Shown: positions 1 to 6,779 of the stretch, piece after piece
Layout: the number at the start of each line of letters is the position of its first letter
Numbering within the stretch: position 1 is the first letter of the stretch
DNA from: Thermoplasmata archaeon
GTDB lineage: Archaea > Thermoplasmatota > Thermoplasmata > Thermoplasmatales > Thermoplasmataceae
Reading direction: 5' to 3'
Assembly (NCBI GenBank): GCA_021797265.1
Contig: JAJZZZ010000034.1
Location: forward strand, 1-12,652
Length of the DNA stretch: 12,652 nucleotides
The notes under the pieces: model-generated
What the model was told of the DNA's origin: nothing
Database searches by the model: none
The model's input: only the letters and a program-made list of their open reading frames with translations
Program-made: the position numbers and the translations under genes

Positions 1-69
1 GTCATAATCTATTTCCCCGTTCTGCCTGAATGGCGTGACCATTGGGGTTATTATTCCACTCATTTTCAT
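1..69 (-). CDS. DHDPS/KDG aldolase family protein, N-terminal fragment (runs off window)
   Basis: This is the first 23 codons of a gene that continues past the left edge. The translation is MKMSGIITPMVTPF followed by RQNGEIDYD. The I-x-T-P-M-V-T-P-F strand followed by a G-x-I-D stretch is the typical N-terminus of the class I aldolase family that contains dihydrodipicolinate synthase (DapA), N-acetylneuraminate lyase and archaeal 2-keto-3-deoxygluconate aldolase. Members are cytosolic TIM barrels that form a Schiff base on a lysine, which lies outside the window. In Thermoplasmatales such a protein is often the KDG aldolase of the non-phosphorylative Entner-Doudoroff route, but 23 residues cannot separate that from DapA. 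ATG at 69 is taken as the start; ATG at 63 is the alternative. An AT-rich box about 26 bases upstream suggests a leaderless transcript. Confidence 0.65.
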   Translation of the reverse strand, partial: MKMSGIITPMVTPFRQNGEIDYD

Positions 70-89
70 AATTTAGTAATGTGATCAAG

Positions 90-99
90 GAATAAAAAG
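90..99 (-). promoter_or_regulatory. TATA-like box for the aldolase-family gene
   Basis: On the minus strand the run CTTTTTATTC is centred about 26 bases before ATG at 69. This is the usual distance between an archaeal TATA box and the transcription start, so the message would be leaderless. It rests on spacing and AT content only. Confidence 0.35.
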
Positions 100-131
100 G
101 ATCATAATTAATCCAGCAACGGAATGGTGCA

Positions 132-743
132 CTATAGATTATATCCTATATTCTCAGTTCTGAGGACATCTACAAGTGCCTTGGGAAGGCCCCTGGCCAC
201 CAGATAGTCCCAGTCGGGTATCACTCCCCTTCCTATTGCCAGATTGATTATCTCATTGATGGGCATGAATATGGTACTTGGTGCATGAACAGTACCCAGC
301 AACCATGGTGGATAGTCGAAATAATCCTTGAGCCTGCCAGGCACCACATCGGTAAGAAGTTCATTCAGAATTGAGGCAACCTTCCTGTTGTAATACCATT
401 TCTTCACTGGCGAATTGGCAAATCCCGGATTCGGGACATAAACTTTCCACTCTAGGCCGTATGCCTCCTGGGAATCGAGCTGTAATGAAGTGTTTCCGAA
501 GTTGTCAATATCGGACCTAGGCGGAGTTTCCTCGGCACCTGTGGCTGCGTTAACGACCTTTGCACCGAATCTGTTGAACAGGCTAAGATGCTTGTCTATT
601 ACCCTCTCCAGTTCCTGGGCTTCTGCGGAAGATATGGTTATATCATTTTCAAACTGCTCTGAAATCTCAGGCAGATCCTCGATTCTGGAATTCATTATGA
701 CCTTAAGATAATAGTTGAACCTATCCCCGCTCATGTTTTTCAT
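132..743 (-). CDS. hypothetical protein, 203 aa, family not recognised
   Basis: A complete reading frame of 203 residues that I cannot assign to a family. The N-terminal third (about residues 5-60) is charged and predicted helical, with an ELERVIDKHLSLFNRF helix. A polar linker rich in Thr, Pro and Asp spans about 66-92. The C-terminal half is rich in aromatics and Pro (EWKVYVPNPGF, KKWYYNRK, FDYPPWLL) and looks like a compact globular domain. There is no signal peptide, membrane span, Cys/His metal cluster or nucleotide-binding loop. The message starts under a strong TATA box at 773-783 and has GGAG three bases before ATG at 743; ATG at 734 is a possible alternative start. It is divergent from the other unknown gene at 900, so the two may share control. 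The composition looks coding, and I am fairly sure it is a real gene. Confidence 0.7.
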   Translation of the reverse strand: MKNMSGDRFNYYLKVIMNSRIEDLPEISEQFENDITISSAEAQELERVIDKHLSLFNRFGAKVVNAATGAEETPPRSDIDNFGNTSLQLDSQEAYGLEWKVYVPNPGFANSPVKKWYYNRKVASILNELLTDVVPGRLKDYFDYPPWLLGTVHAPSTIFMPINEIINLAIGRGVIPDWDYLVARGLPKALVDVLRTENIGYNL

Positions 744-772
744 GGTCTCCTTTGATGTTCATAACCAACTTC

Positions 773-783
773 TGTATATATAG
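773..783 (-). promoter_or_regulatory. TATA box for the 203-aa hypothetical gene
   Basis: On the minus strand CTATATATACA lies about 35 bases before the start codon at 743. It is the clearest TATA box in the window. The predicted start site near 750 leaves a short leader that could include the GGAG at 747-750. Confidence 0.55.
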
Positions 784-818
784 TTAGCTGGTCACGCTTC
801 CTTTTTCGTCTTCATTTG

Positions 819-835
819 TGTTTGCTGATCAAACA
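819..835. promoter_or_regulatory. 17-bp inverted repeat in a divergent promoter region
   Basis: TGTTTG, five bases, then CAAACA forms a perfect 6-5-6 inverted repeat in the 156-base space between the divergent genes starting at 743 and 900. It lies about 35 bases upstream of the plus-strand TATA-like box (867-880). A dimeric winged-helix regulator could bind there. No such protein is identified, and a repeat of this size can arise by chance. Confidence 0.25.
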
Positions 836-899
836 GTGCAATACATGTTAATCAACTCTGTGCACCAGTATTTATGTTTAAAGAGACATTAAGGAGAGT

Positions 900-1859
900 A
901 TGGATACCGACACCGATAGCAGGATCAAAAAATACCTTAGAGACACATTCAACTTACGAAATATAATTGAGAGAGTCCCGTTCAGGGCTCCCCCCAGTGA
1001 ATCTGGTACCTGGATTCTTGCTCCGTGGGCTCTGGAAAGCATTTCCCTGAATTGCAGATTGCCAGTTGAAGAGGTTATCCGTTATCTTAAATCAGTGCCT
1101 GAAGTGGAAATTGAAACCCAGGACTACGGTGATGATAAAATCTCAGTTGCACGGTGGACTGGATCTGAACCACCTTCAGATCCCGCTGTAATGCCGCTGC
1201 GGGATCCCGGGAGAAGAATACGAGATTTCATCAATCTGCATATCTACAATTATCTGGTGGGACGCACCGGCATTGAAAACAGGCCTGTGAAACTTGAGGA
1301 CGCACTGTTTGATCTCAAGAACAGTGTTATGCTTCCGGACGACTTCATGCCGGATTATTTAATGGGAAATCTGGAGGGGGAGAATATTCCAAGGACAGAT
1401 TATGTCATGGAGAATTTGCAGCCATTTTCTGGCAGAACTGATATTTACTGCTATTTTGAGTCTTCTCATAAGATTCCAGGTGGTGTTGCATATCTTTTTG
1501 CCGCATCACCGGAACCGGGAAGTGTAAATGGCAACCAGGGAATAGAAAAAATGATAGGGGATTCTTTCAGATCGCTTTCACGGGATCCGGATTATGTGCA
1601 TTTTGAGCTTTCACGATACATAAAGACCATACTGTTCAACATCCAGAGATACAGGTCCAGTGAGCTGCGGAGACCCCTGCCTCCCCCTCGTATACTTGAA
1701 ATCATGAAGAGTAAAGAAATCATTGCAGAAACCAGTGGAAAATACTCTGTACCGGAAGGAATATCCGCCGAACATCTTGAAAGAATACTTGAAACTGAGA
1801 AAAATGCTGCTAAAGCCCTATCCAAAAGATGGCTGGAAAGTATGGGGGAACCGGCTTAG
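900..1859 (+). CDS. hypothetical protein, 319 aa, possible winged-helix segment
   Basis: A complete frame of 319 residues with no family I recognise. Residues 40-85 (LAPWALESISLNCRLPVEEV to about ISVARW) have the helix-helix-strand rhythm of a winged-helix domain, but the match is by feel only. Residues 105-185 are acidic and Pro-rich, and the C-terminal 55 residues are charged and helical with coiled-coil character (about 286-315). There is no signal peptide, membrane span or metal cluster, which points to a cytosolic protein. ATG at 900 is chosen because AAGGAGAG (891-898) sits directly before it. A TATA-like TTTATGTTTA at 871-880 lies only about 25 bases upstream, so a leaderless message is also possible. 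The stop overlaps the convergent membrane-protein gene by four bases. It is divergent from the unknown gene at 743. Confidence 0.7.
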   Translation: MDTDTDSRIKKYLRDTFNLRNIIERVPFRAPPSESGTWILAPWALESISLNCRLPVEEVIRYLKSVPEVEIETQDYGDDKISVARWTGSEPPSDPAVMPLRDPGRRIRDFINLHIYNYLVGRTGIENRPVKLEDALFDLKNSVMLPDDFMPDYLMGNLEGENIPRTDYVMENLQPFSGRTDIYCYFESSHKIPGGVAYLFAASPEPGSVNGNQGIEKMIGDSFRSLSRDPDYVHFELSRYIKTILFNIQRYRSSELRRPLPPPRILEIMKSKEIIAETSGKYSVPEGISAEHLERILETEKNAAKALSKRWLESMGEPA

Positions 1860-2236
1860 TTCCGGCTCTCCACGCTGCTTTTTGCCTTTCTAAGTGCAAT
1901 ATTTTCAAGTATCTCAGACCACAGGAGTGCGCCAAATGCCAGAATAAGGCCATAAACCAGGGGGAATACAACAAGAACCAGAACTGGAGAAAGAGATACT
2001 ATGCCTCCTATGATGGCTGACAGTTCAGCAACTTTCTGCAGCGGATAGATAAGGTACAATGAAAATGCAGAGGCAATCCCTATTATCAGGCCAACTACAA
2101 AGGTTTTCCATCCCTTCAGGTACATCAGAGGAATTGCGGCAACAACGGCAAGATACGCAAGTGGAAGAAATAGCAGAGTGGCGTAGGAAACAGCTGCCGA
2201 TGCAATTATTGAAATAACCGCCCCAATCTTAGTCAT
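1856..2236 (-). CDS. small integral membrane protein, 126 aa
   Basis: Nearly the whole chain is hydrophobic. About four membrane spans are visible: two separated by a short turn in roughly residues 3-38, one at about 43-63 after a KGWK turn, and a long Val/Leu-rich stretch from about 72 to 106. A charged tail (SEILENIALRKAKSS) should face the cytosol. ATG at 2236 is chosen over the TTG two codons earlier because GGTGA lies nine bases before it. This start lies inside the end of the upstream acylase gene: its ATG precedes the acylase TAA at 2229-2231 and the two frames overlap by 8 bases, so translation is probably coupled. No function is recognised. Coupling suggests it helps to export, anchor or protect against the acylase, but that is inference. 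Its stop overlaps the convergent gene's stop by four bases. Confidence 0.7.
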   Translation of the reverse strand: MTKIGAVISIIASAAVSYATLLFLPLAYLAVVAAIPLMYLKGWKTFVVGLIIGIASAFSLYLIYPLQKVAELSAIIGGIVSLSPVLVLVVFPLVYGLILAFGALLWSEILENIALRKAKSSVESRN

Positions 2237-4700
2237 ATACAAACCTCACCTCCGTAGTCTGGGTGGACATATTGTAATACTGATGATCAAACCACGTAGT
2301 CAGCTGGTTGGAGAAGTAGTAGCTGACCGGATTTTCGCTCGGTCCACCCGGAAATACTCCGTAGAATATGGACTTTGCAGGATCGGATACCTCTCTCAGG
2401 GAGGGCCCAACGGTCACGTATGGTTCCGGCACCTGAAGCTGTCTTGACACATATGCTGCGCTGACTGTATGGGAATCACCATACATTGGGTACGGTCCAA
2501 GGCCAAGTGCCGAGAGTCCTGTCAAACTGGCAATCTCCAGGATGTGAACACGCCCCCATGTCCATGTGCTGACTGGCCCAAGTTTCTGCAGCAGGAACGA
2601 CACCTCCCTGGCGAAGGCTGTCTGTGATGTACGGTTAAAACTGCCATTGAACCAGGTGGCCGAGGATGGATCGTTGATGGCCAGATAAAGCGCTGACGTG
2701 TCAAATGGCTTTGTAAGCGACGATAATCCGTGGTCAGCATAAACCCTGTCAAAGGTGATGTTGTAGAGTTCGCTGAGATAGTACCAGTATACAGTTTCAC
2801 CCGTGGAATTCACATACGATGTATAATTCCAATGCGAAAGTATGCCGTATGCTGCAGCCTCTGTACTGTTCATGCTCATGGAAGAGAGCGACTTCAGTAT
2901 TACGGGCACGAACTGTGATGCCCAGTAATCGGAAACGTTACTCTGAAGATTCATCATGTCCTGAACAGTGATATTTCCGTGTGACTTGAGATAATGATAG
3001 ATGGTCTGTGCCCTTCCGCCTGAAGTCCAGTATCCTCCTATGAAGGGATATGGATAGTTCTTGCCAACAGTTGGCTGATTCGGGGCGAAGGCATATCCCC
3101 TTGCAGGATTCTCGATCTGCGGTAGGTATTTGAATGGTACATGCCCAGTTATGCGGTAATCCGGGGTGCTTCCGTTCAGGAGGGATCTTGAACCAATGAC
3201 GGCCACTTTCTGCCCACCGGGTAGCGTTTCATTTATTGTGGGATACAGCCCTGCAGTGATATATCCTGTATTATGTGTTCCGGCAAGAACGAAATTCTGT
3301 GGGGGCGATTCCCACAGGCGCAAAGCGTTGATCATCTGGCTGTAGTTCGTGCTCATGTCCAGCTTGATTTCGGCAACCAGATCGGGGGATGGAATGGCTG
3401 CGGTCCAGTTCATGCTTATGCCCATGTCTCCGGATCTGGCAATGAGGGGGCCATTATTTGTGTAAAATATTGAGTATTTTGATCCGAGCAATGAATAATT
3501 ATATTCTGACATGGCGTACTCCTTTCCATTGTAGGTGTAATTGTTCCCATTGAGCGTCTCAAGGTAATCGTTGGCTGTTGCGCCTTCCGGTGTTGTCAGT
3601 CCCCAGGATGTTGTGGCAGTATGGCCTATGAGAATCCCAGGTAGCCCGGCAAGTCCCCATCCAGTTGCATTAATCCCTGGTGCTTCCAGTTGAACAGGAA
3701 TCCAGAGAGATGGAGCAAGAAGGGTAAGATGCGGGTCATTTGCAAGAATTGGCGAATGCAGTGATGAATAATTCGAAGTGACTATCCAGGAATTGCTGCC
3801 CACCTCAGGTCTTAATGTGTTCCTTGTGGAAAATCCATAGGGATCAGAAATGTTGGAAAGTGCACTCTCCATCAGGCCTTTCAGAGAGCTGAAAAGTGAA
3901 GTATTCAGTCCGGTGGCAAACTGGCTGTACCAGTTGAGGCTCCAGAGGTATTCTGATGATATTCCCAAGTCGGAAAGGTTAAGGCCGTTGACGGTGCCAT
4001 TGCCTGGAACCATGGTAATGTTTGTGGTGTAATATGGATAGTATGGCCACATCTGGCTCAGGTTGGCATAGCCAAGGGCAGAATAGAGCAAATCAGTCTG
4101 GAGCTGGCTGGTACCGCCGGTTGTGAGGTCCCATGTCATGTATTCCTGCCACGCAAAGGAATCAAAAGGAGTCCACTGGAAAGGCTTCTTTCCGATAAGT
4201 TTGAAACCGAGTGGAAGATTGCCCGCAGAAGCGTTTATATATGCATTCACACCCTCAGAGTAGTCCTGGATGTATCCATAGAACTGCGGATAATCAGTAC
4301 TGACATATGAGTTCAGGAGGGCTGCATTTTGGGGTATGCCTATCATGTGCATGGCTATGTCTGAATTCAGCGCGGACGATCCCACGTATGAGCTCAGGTT
4401 GCCTGAGGCAAGAAGTGCCTCAAGCTCCATCTGGAACAGCCTGTTACTGGCTTCATAGTATCCCTGCGCCATGAAGAGATCGTGCAGATTTCTGGCCTGT
4501 ATATGGGCAACCCCGGATGAATCCAGGCTCACATTGACGGGATACTGCAGGCCTGAAATATGATAATTTCCCGAAGTATAGTTGGCATTTCCGGCTGCCG
4601 ACCAGAGCCCGTTTACAGGATTCAGAGTGTTGAAATCTGTGGAAACATAGGACAATGCTATGATTGCCACAATTGCGACAACAATGAATTTTATCCTCAT
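2229..4700 (-). CDS. penicillin acylase (amidase) family protein, secreted Ntn-hydrolase
   Basis: An 823-residue precursor of the penicillin G acylase/AHL acylase family (S45), which hydrolyses amide bonds of acylated substrates outside the membrane. Residues 1-20 form a signal peptide or N-terminal anchor (MRIKF, then a hydrophobic run). The self-cleavage site is Gly301-Ser302 in VGSNSWIV, making an alpha chain up to 301 and a beta chain of 522 residues with Ser302 as N-terminal nucleophile. Supporting signatures are LANDPHL (319-325), PPQNFVLAGTHNTGY (466-480) and NQP with Asn541, which is beta position 240, close to the oxyanion Asn241 of the E. coli enzyme. The mature part carries 27 N-x-S/T sequons, high even for an extracellular archaeal protein. 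An AATAATTATTAG box about 28 bases upstream suggests a leaderless message. The substrate is unknown; penicillin is unlikely to be the natural one. The next gene is translationally coupled. Confidence 0.92.
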   Translation of the reverse strand: MRIKFIVVAIVAIIALSYVSTDFNTLNPVNGLWSAAGNANYTSGNYHISGLQYPVNVSLDSSGVAHIQARNLHDLFMAQGYYEASNRLFQMELEALLASGNLSSYVGSSALNSDIAMHMIGIPQNAALLNSYVSTDYPQFYGYIQDYSEGVNAYINASAGNLPLGFKLIGKKPFQWTPFDSFAWQEYMTWDLTTGGTSQLQTDLLYSALGYANLSQMWPYYPYYTTNITMVPGNGTVNGLNLSDLGISSEYLWSLNWYSQFATGLNTSLFSSLKGLMESALSNISDPYGFSTRNTLRPEVGSNSWIVTSNYSSLHSPILANDPHLTLLAPSLWIPVQLEAPGINATGWGLAGLPGILIGHTATTSWGLTTPEGATANDYLETLNGNNYTYNGKEYAMSEYNYSLLGSKYSIFYTNNGPLIARSGDMGISMNWTAAIPSPDLVAEIKLDMSTNYSQMINALRLWESPPQNFVLAGTHNTGYITAGLYPTINETLPGGQKVAVIGSRSLLNGSTPDYRITGHVPFKYLPQIENPARGYAFAPNQPTVGKNYPYPFIGGYWTSGGRAQTIYHYLKSHGNITVQDMMNLQSNVSDYWASQFVPVILKSLSSMSMNSTEAAAYGILSHWNYTSYVNSTGETVYWYYLSELYNITFDRVYADHGLSSLTKPFDTSALYLAINDPSSATWFNGSFNRTSQTAFAREVSFLLQKLGPVSTWTWGRVHILEIASLTGLSALGLGPYPMYGDSHTVSAAYVSRQLQVPEPYVTVGPSLREVSDPAKSIFYGVFPGGPSENPVSYYFSNQLTTWFDHQYYNMSTQTTEVRFVYD

Positions 4701-4720
4701 TCTATGGAAAACTGTTACAT

Positions 4721-4735
4721 GCTAATAATTATTGG
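4721..4735 (-). promoter_or_regulatory. TATA-like box for the penicillin acylase gene
   Basis: On the minus strand CCAATAATTATTAGC is centred about 28 bases before ATG at 4700. The 139-base gap to the upstream co-directional GNAT gene and this box together suggest the acylase/membrane-protein pair has its own promoter. Confidence 0.4.
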
Positions 4736-4839
4736 CTGAATGGAGTGAAAAAAATATGGTAAAATTGAAAGCCTTCGTTTTGGCTCCATAAGAAACGAAC
4801 GGCACACCATAATGCCAGCACTTTGCACATCAGGAGATT

Positions 4840-5391
4840 TCAGTCAATGATCCTGGCAAATCGTATCATGGAAAAGTACCTGCCTTCCATAAAATAGGTA
4901 TCCCTTTCTACGCCCTCAATAAAGTAGCCGTTCTTCAGCAGCACCTTCATGGAAGCCGCGTTAAAATCAAGGACACCGGTATAAAGCCTGTGCATTGAAA
5001 TTTCATCTGCAGCAAAACGGGTTACAAGGTCCAGGGCTTCGCTGGCAACGCCTCTTGACCAGAATCTCCTTCCGATCCAGTATCCCACATGGCATTTCCT
5101 GTCCACATAGTCTATGTCCTTCAGGCCGATTATTCCTGCCGGGGTCCCGTCAACAAAAATTATGAAGTCGATGGCAAAGAATTTCCTGCCGTCTTCCCTG
5201 TTCATAGTAAAAAAATTCATTGCATCTTCTATGGTGTAGGGATAATGAAAGCCGTGACCCCCTATGTTCCTCGATATAACTGGATCGTTTGCAAGTTCGG
5301 CTATCGCTTCTGCATAACTGGCTTTAAGATCGTTTGACAGTGTCACTGTCTTTCCCTGGAGTTTATAGTGCTTCAATGCAGCAGTAATCAT
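4840..5391 (-). CDS. GNAT-family N-acetyltransferase (RimJ/RimL type)
   Basis: A 183-residue single-domain acetyltransferase that would transfer an acetyl group from acetyl-CoA to an amine; the substrate is not predictable. The CoA pyrophosphate-binding motif A is GYWIGRRFWSRGVASEALDL (103-122), whose WSRGVASEAL core matches the R-G-x-A/G-S-E-A-L pattern of the RimJ/RimL/Acetyltransf_3 group. The downstream N-AASMKVLLKNGY segment (144-156) is the conserved motif B helix, where the family has an Asn and a Tyr near the active site. The length is normal. ATG at 5391 is preferred over the TTG immediately upstream; an AT-rich box centred near 5413 would give a leaderless message. It lies upstream of and co-directional with the acylase, with no visible functional tie. 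Confidence 0.88.
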   Translation of the reverse strand: MITAALKHYKLQGKTVTLSNDLKASYAEAIAELANDPVISRNIGGHGFHYPYTIEDAMNFFTMNREDGRKFFAIDFIIFVDGTPAGIIGLKDIDYVDRKCHVGYWIGRRFWSRGVASEALDLVTRFAADEISMHRLYTGVLDFNAASMKVLLKNGYFIEGVERDTYFMEGRYFSMIRFARIID

Positions 5392-5732
5392 CAACGTTAG
5401 AATAATATTTGTTTATGCGGTCTGGAAGCACAGATCCTGCCATCTTAAGTTCCTATCCCTGCGTTCAATTGTTTCGCATTCATTGAATATGGCAGCATTC
5501 TCGGCCTGAATTAAATTACTAGAGGTAATTCTATATTAAGAAATATGAAAATAACCATACAATATATTTGCTGCAATGCCAAGAGCATCATGGTCAGGAA
5601 TATCATCTCCAGGGGCAGTCAAAACCTGCAAATTCACAATTACTGAATTAAATTCGCTTTCATATGCAGTCCGGTACAGGAAAATTATTGCCAGTAATAT
5701 CTTCCTGCCCAGCCGTAGGAAGGTGTTCTTCT
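5392..5732. other. 341-base non-coding stretch upstream of asd
   Basis: This gap separates the divergent GNAT and asd genes. It contains the GNAT upstream AT-rich box (about 5405-5418), an inverted repeat followed by a TATA-like box (5514-5539), and a second AT-rich stretch at about 5645-5655 nearer asd. A 33-codon open frame at 5545-5646 is probably not a gene. If transcription starts from the 5531-5539 box, asd would have a leader of roughly 170 bases. I see no known riboswitch or tRNA in it. Confidence 0.5.
5514..5539 (+). promoter_or_regulatory. inverted repeat abutting a TATA box upstream of asd
   Basis: AATTAC-TAGAG-GTAATT (5514-5530) is a perfect 6-5-6 inverted repeat. It is followed with no gap by CTATATTAA (5531-5539), a good archaeal TATA box. 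A protein bound to the repeat would cover the TFB recognition element next to TATA, so this could be a repressor or activator site for the aspartate-pathway operon. The regulator is unknown. Confidence 0.35.
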
Positions 5733-6779
5733 GTGGATAAGTTGAGGGTAGGGATAATCGGTGCTACGGGAGTGGTAGGGCAGAAATTTGCACAGCTCCT
5801 TTCAAATCACCCATTTATGGAGATTGTGTCGGTATATGCCTCTGATAGATCATCTGGGCAATCTTACAGCGGTTTTCTGAATTTTGACGAAGAACTTGCA
5901 GAGCGTTATGAAGGCCTGACAGTGAAGAGATCGGACCCCAACACAATACTCGGTGACAGAAATGACCTGCTTTTCAGTGCAGTGAGCGACGCAAACGCCG
6001 GGAAGCTTGAAAAACAGCTGGCCCAGAAAGGATCAATAATTCTGACCAACGCTTCGGCAAACAGGCTGGACAGCGAAGTTCCCCTGGTGATTCCTGAGGT
6101 GAATCCGCACCATCTTGAATCACTGAATTCCTCAAGAGGCATGATTGTTGCGAATGGCAACTGCAGCACCATTGGGATGGTGCTGGGTCTGGCCCCAATT
6201 GCTGATTTGGGGATTCAAGAGATTTACGTAACAACAATGCAGGCTGTCAGCGGAGCCGGATATCCCGGGGTGCCTTCGCTGGACATACTTTCCAATATTG
6301 TTCCCTTTATAAGATCCGAAGAAGAAAAAATGGTCAGCGAGACCAGGAAAATATTCGGGCGCTTTCCATCGCCAGAGGGATCGCAATCAAATCTGAAGAT
6401 TCATCCAACATGCGTTCGTGTTCCAGTAAGGGATGGCCATCTTGAATCCATCACCGCAGTTATGTCGGATGATGTGGATACTGGCCTGCTTCAGGAACGT
6501 TTCAGGAATTTTGGGAATGGGAACCTGAAGGCCAGACTGCCGACATTGCCGGAAAAAAGTGTAATACTCAGCAATGGAGATGACCGCCCCCAGCCGCTGC
6601 TGGATGTCATGGCAGGAACGCCGGAGAGGACAAGGGGCATGTCGGTTACCGTGGGAAGGCTGCGCGCTTCCGGTTCGCGGATATCATTTGTTGCGCTTGT
6701 GAACAACCTGATACGGGGAGCAGCTGGTTCAGCCCTGTTGAACGCGGAATTCCTGCATGAATCCGGGATGATAAAATGA
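5733..6779 (+). CDS. asd: aspartate-semialdehyde dehydrogenase
   Basis: A 348-residue enzyme that reduces aspartyl phosphate to aspartate semialdehyde with NADPH, the second step of the aspartate pathway in the cytosol. Near the N-terminus is the dinucleotide-binding loop GATGVVGQ (10-17). The active-site cysteine is Cys144 in ANGNCSTIG, and the general-base histidine is His236 in RVPVRDGHLES. SGAGYPGVPSLDI and the helix NNLIRGAAGSALLNAE near the C-terminus are also family signatures. The frame is open back to an ATG at 5664, but the GTG at 5733 fits better. AGGTG lies seven bases before it, homologues begin just before the KxRVGIIGATG strand, and the resulting length is typical of the archaeal-type enzyme. 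Its stop overlaps the aspartate kinase start as ATGA, so the two are cotranslated. Confidence 0.93.
   Translation: MDKLRVGIIGATGVVGQKFAQLLSNHPFMEIVSVYASDRSSGQSYSGFLNFDEELAERYEGLTVKRSDPNTILGDRNDLLFSAVSDANAGKLEKQLAQKGSIILTNASANRLDSEVPLVIPEVNPHHLESLNSSRGMIVANGNCSTIGMVLGLAPIADLGIQEIYVTTMQAVSGAGYPGVPSLDILSNIVPFIRSEEEKMVSETRKIFGRFPSPEGSQSNLKIHPTCVRVPVRDGHLESITAVMSDDVDTGLLQERFRNFGNGNLKARLPTLPEKSVILSNGDDRPQPLLDVMAGTPERTRGMSVTVGRLRASGSRISFVALVNNLIRGAAGSALLNAEFLHESGMIK

Noticed and set aside
2522..3473. Several short open frames within the acylase gene in other frames
   Set aside because: They overlap a gene with clear family motifs and are by-products of its codon use.
5545..5646. 33-codon open frame with seven Ile, upstream of the aspartate-pathway operon; a possible leader peptide
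   Set aside because: It has no ribosome-binding site, starts too close to the TATA box at 5531-5539 to be on that transcript, and shows no Ile or Thr run next to a stem-loop. Peptide attenuation is also not expected in archaea.
5664..5732. N-terminal extension of aspartate-semialdehyde dehydrogenase from ATG at 5664
   Set aside because: The 23 extra residues are unlike the family, and the GTG at 5733 has a ribosome-binding site at the right distance.
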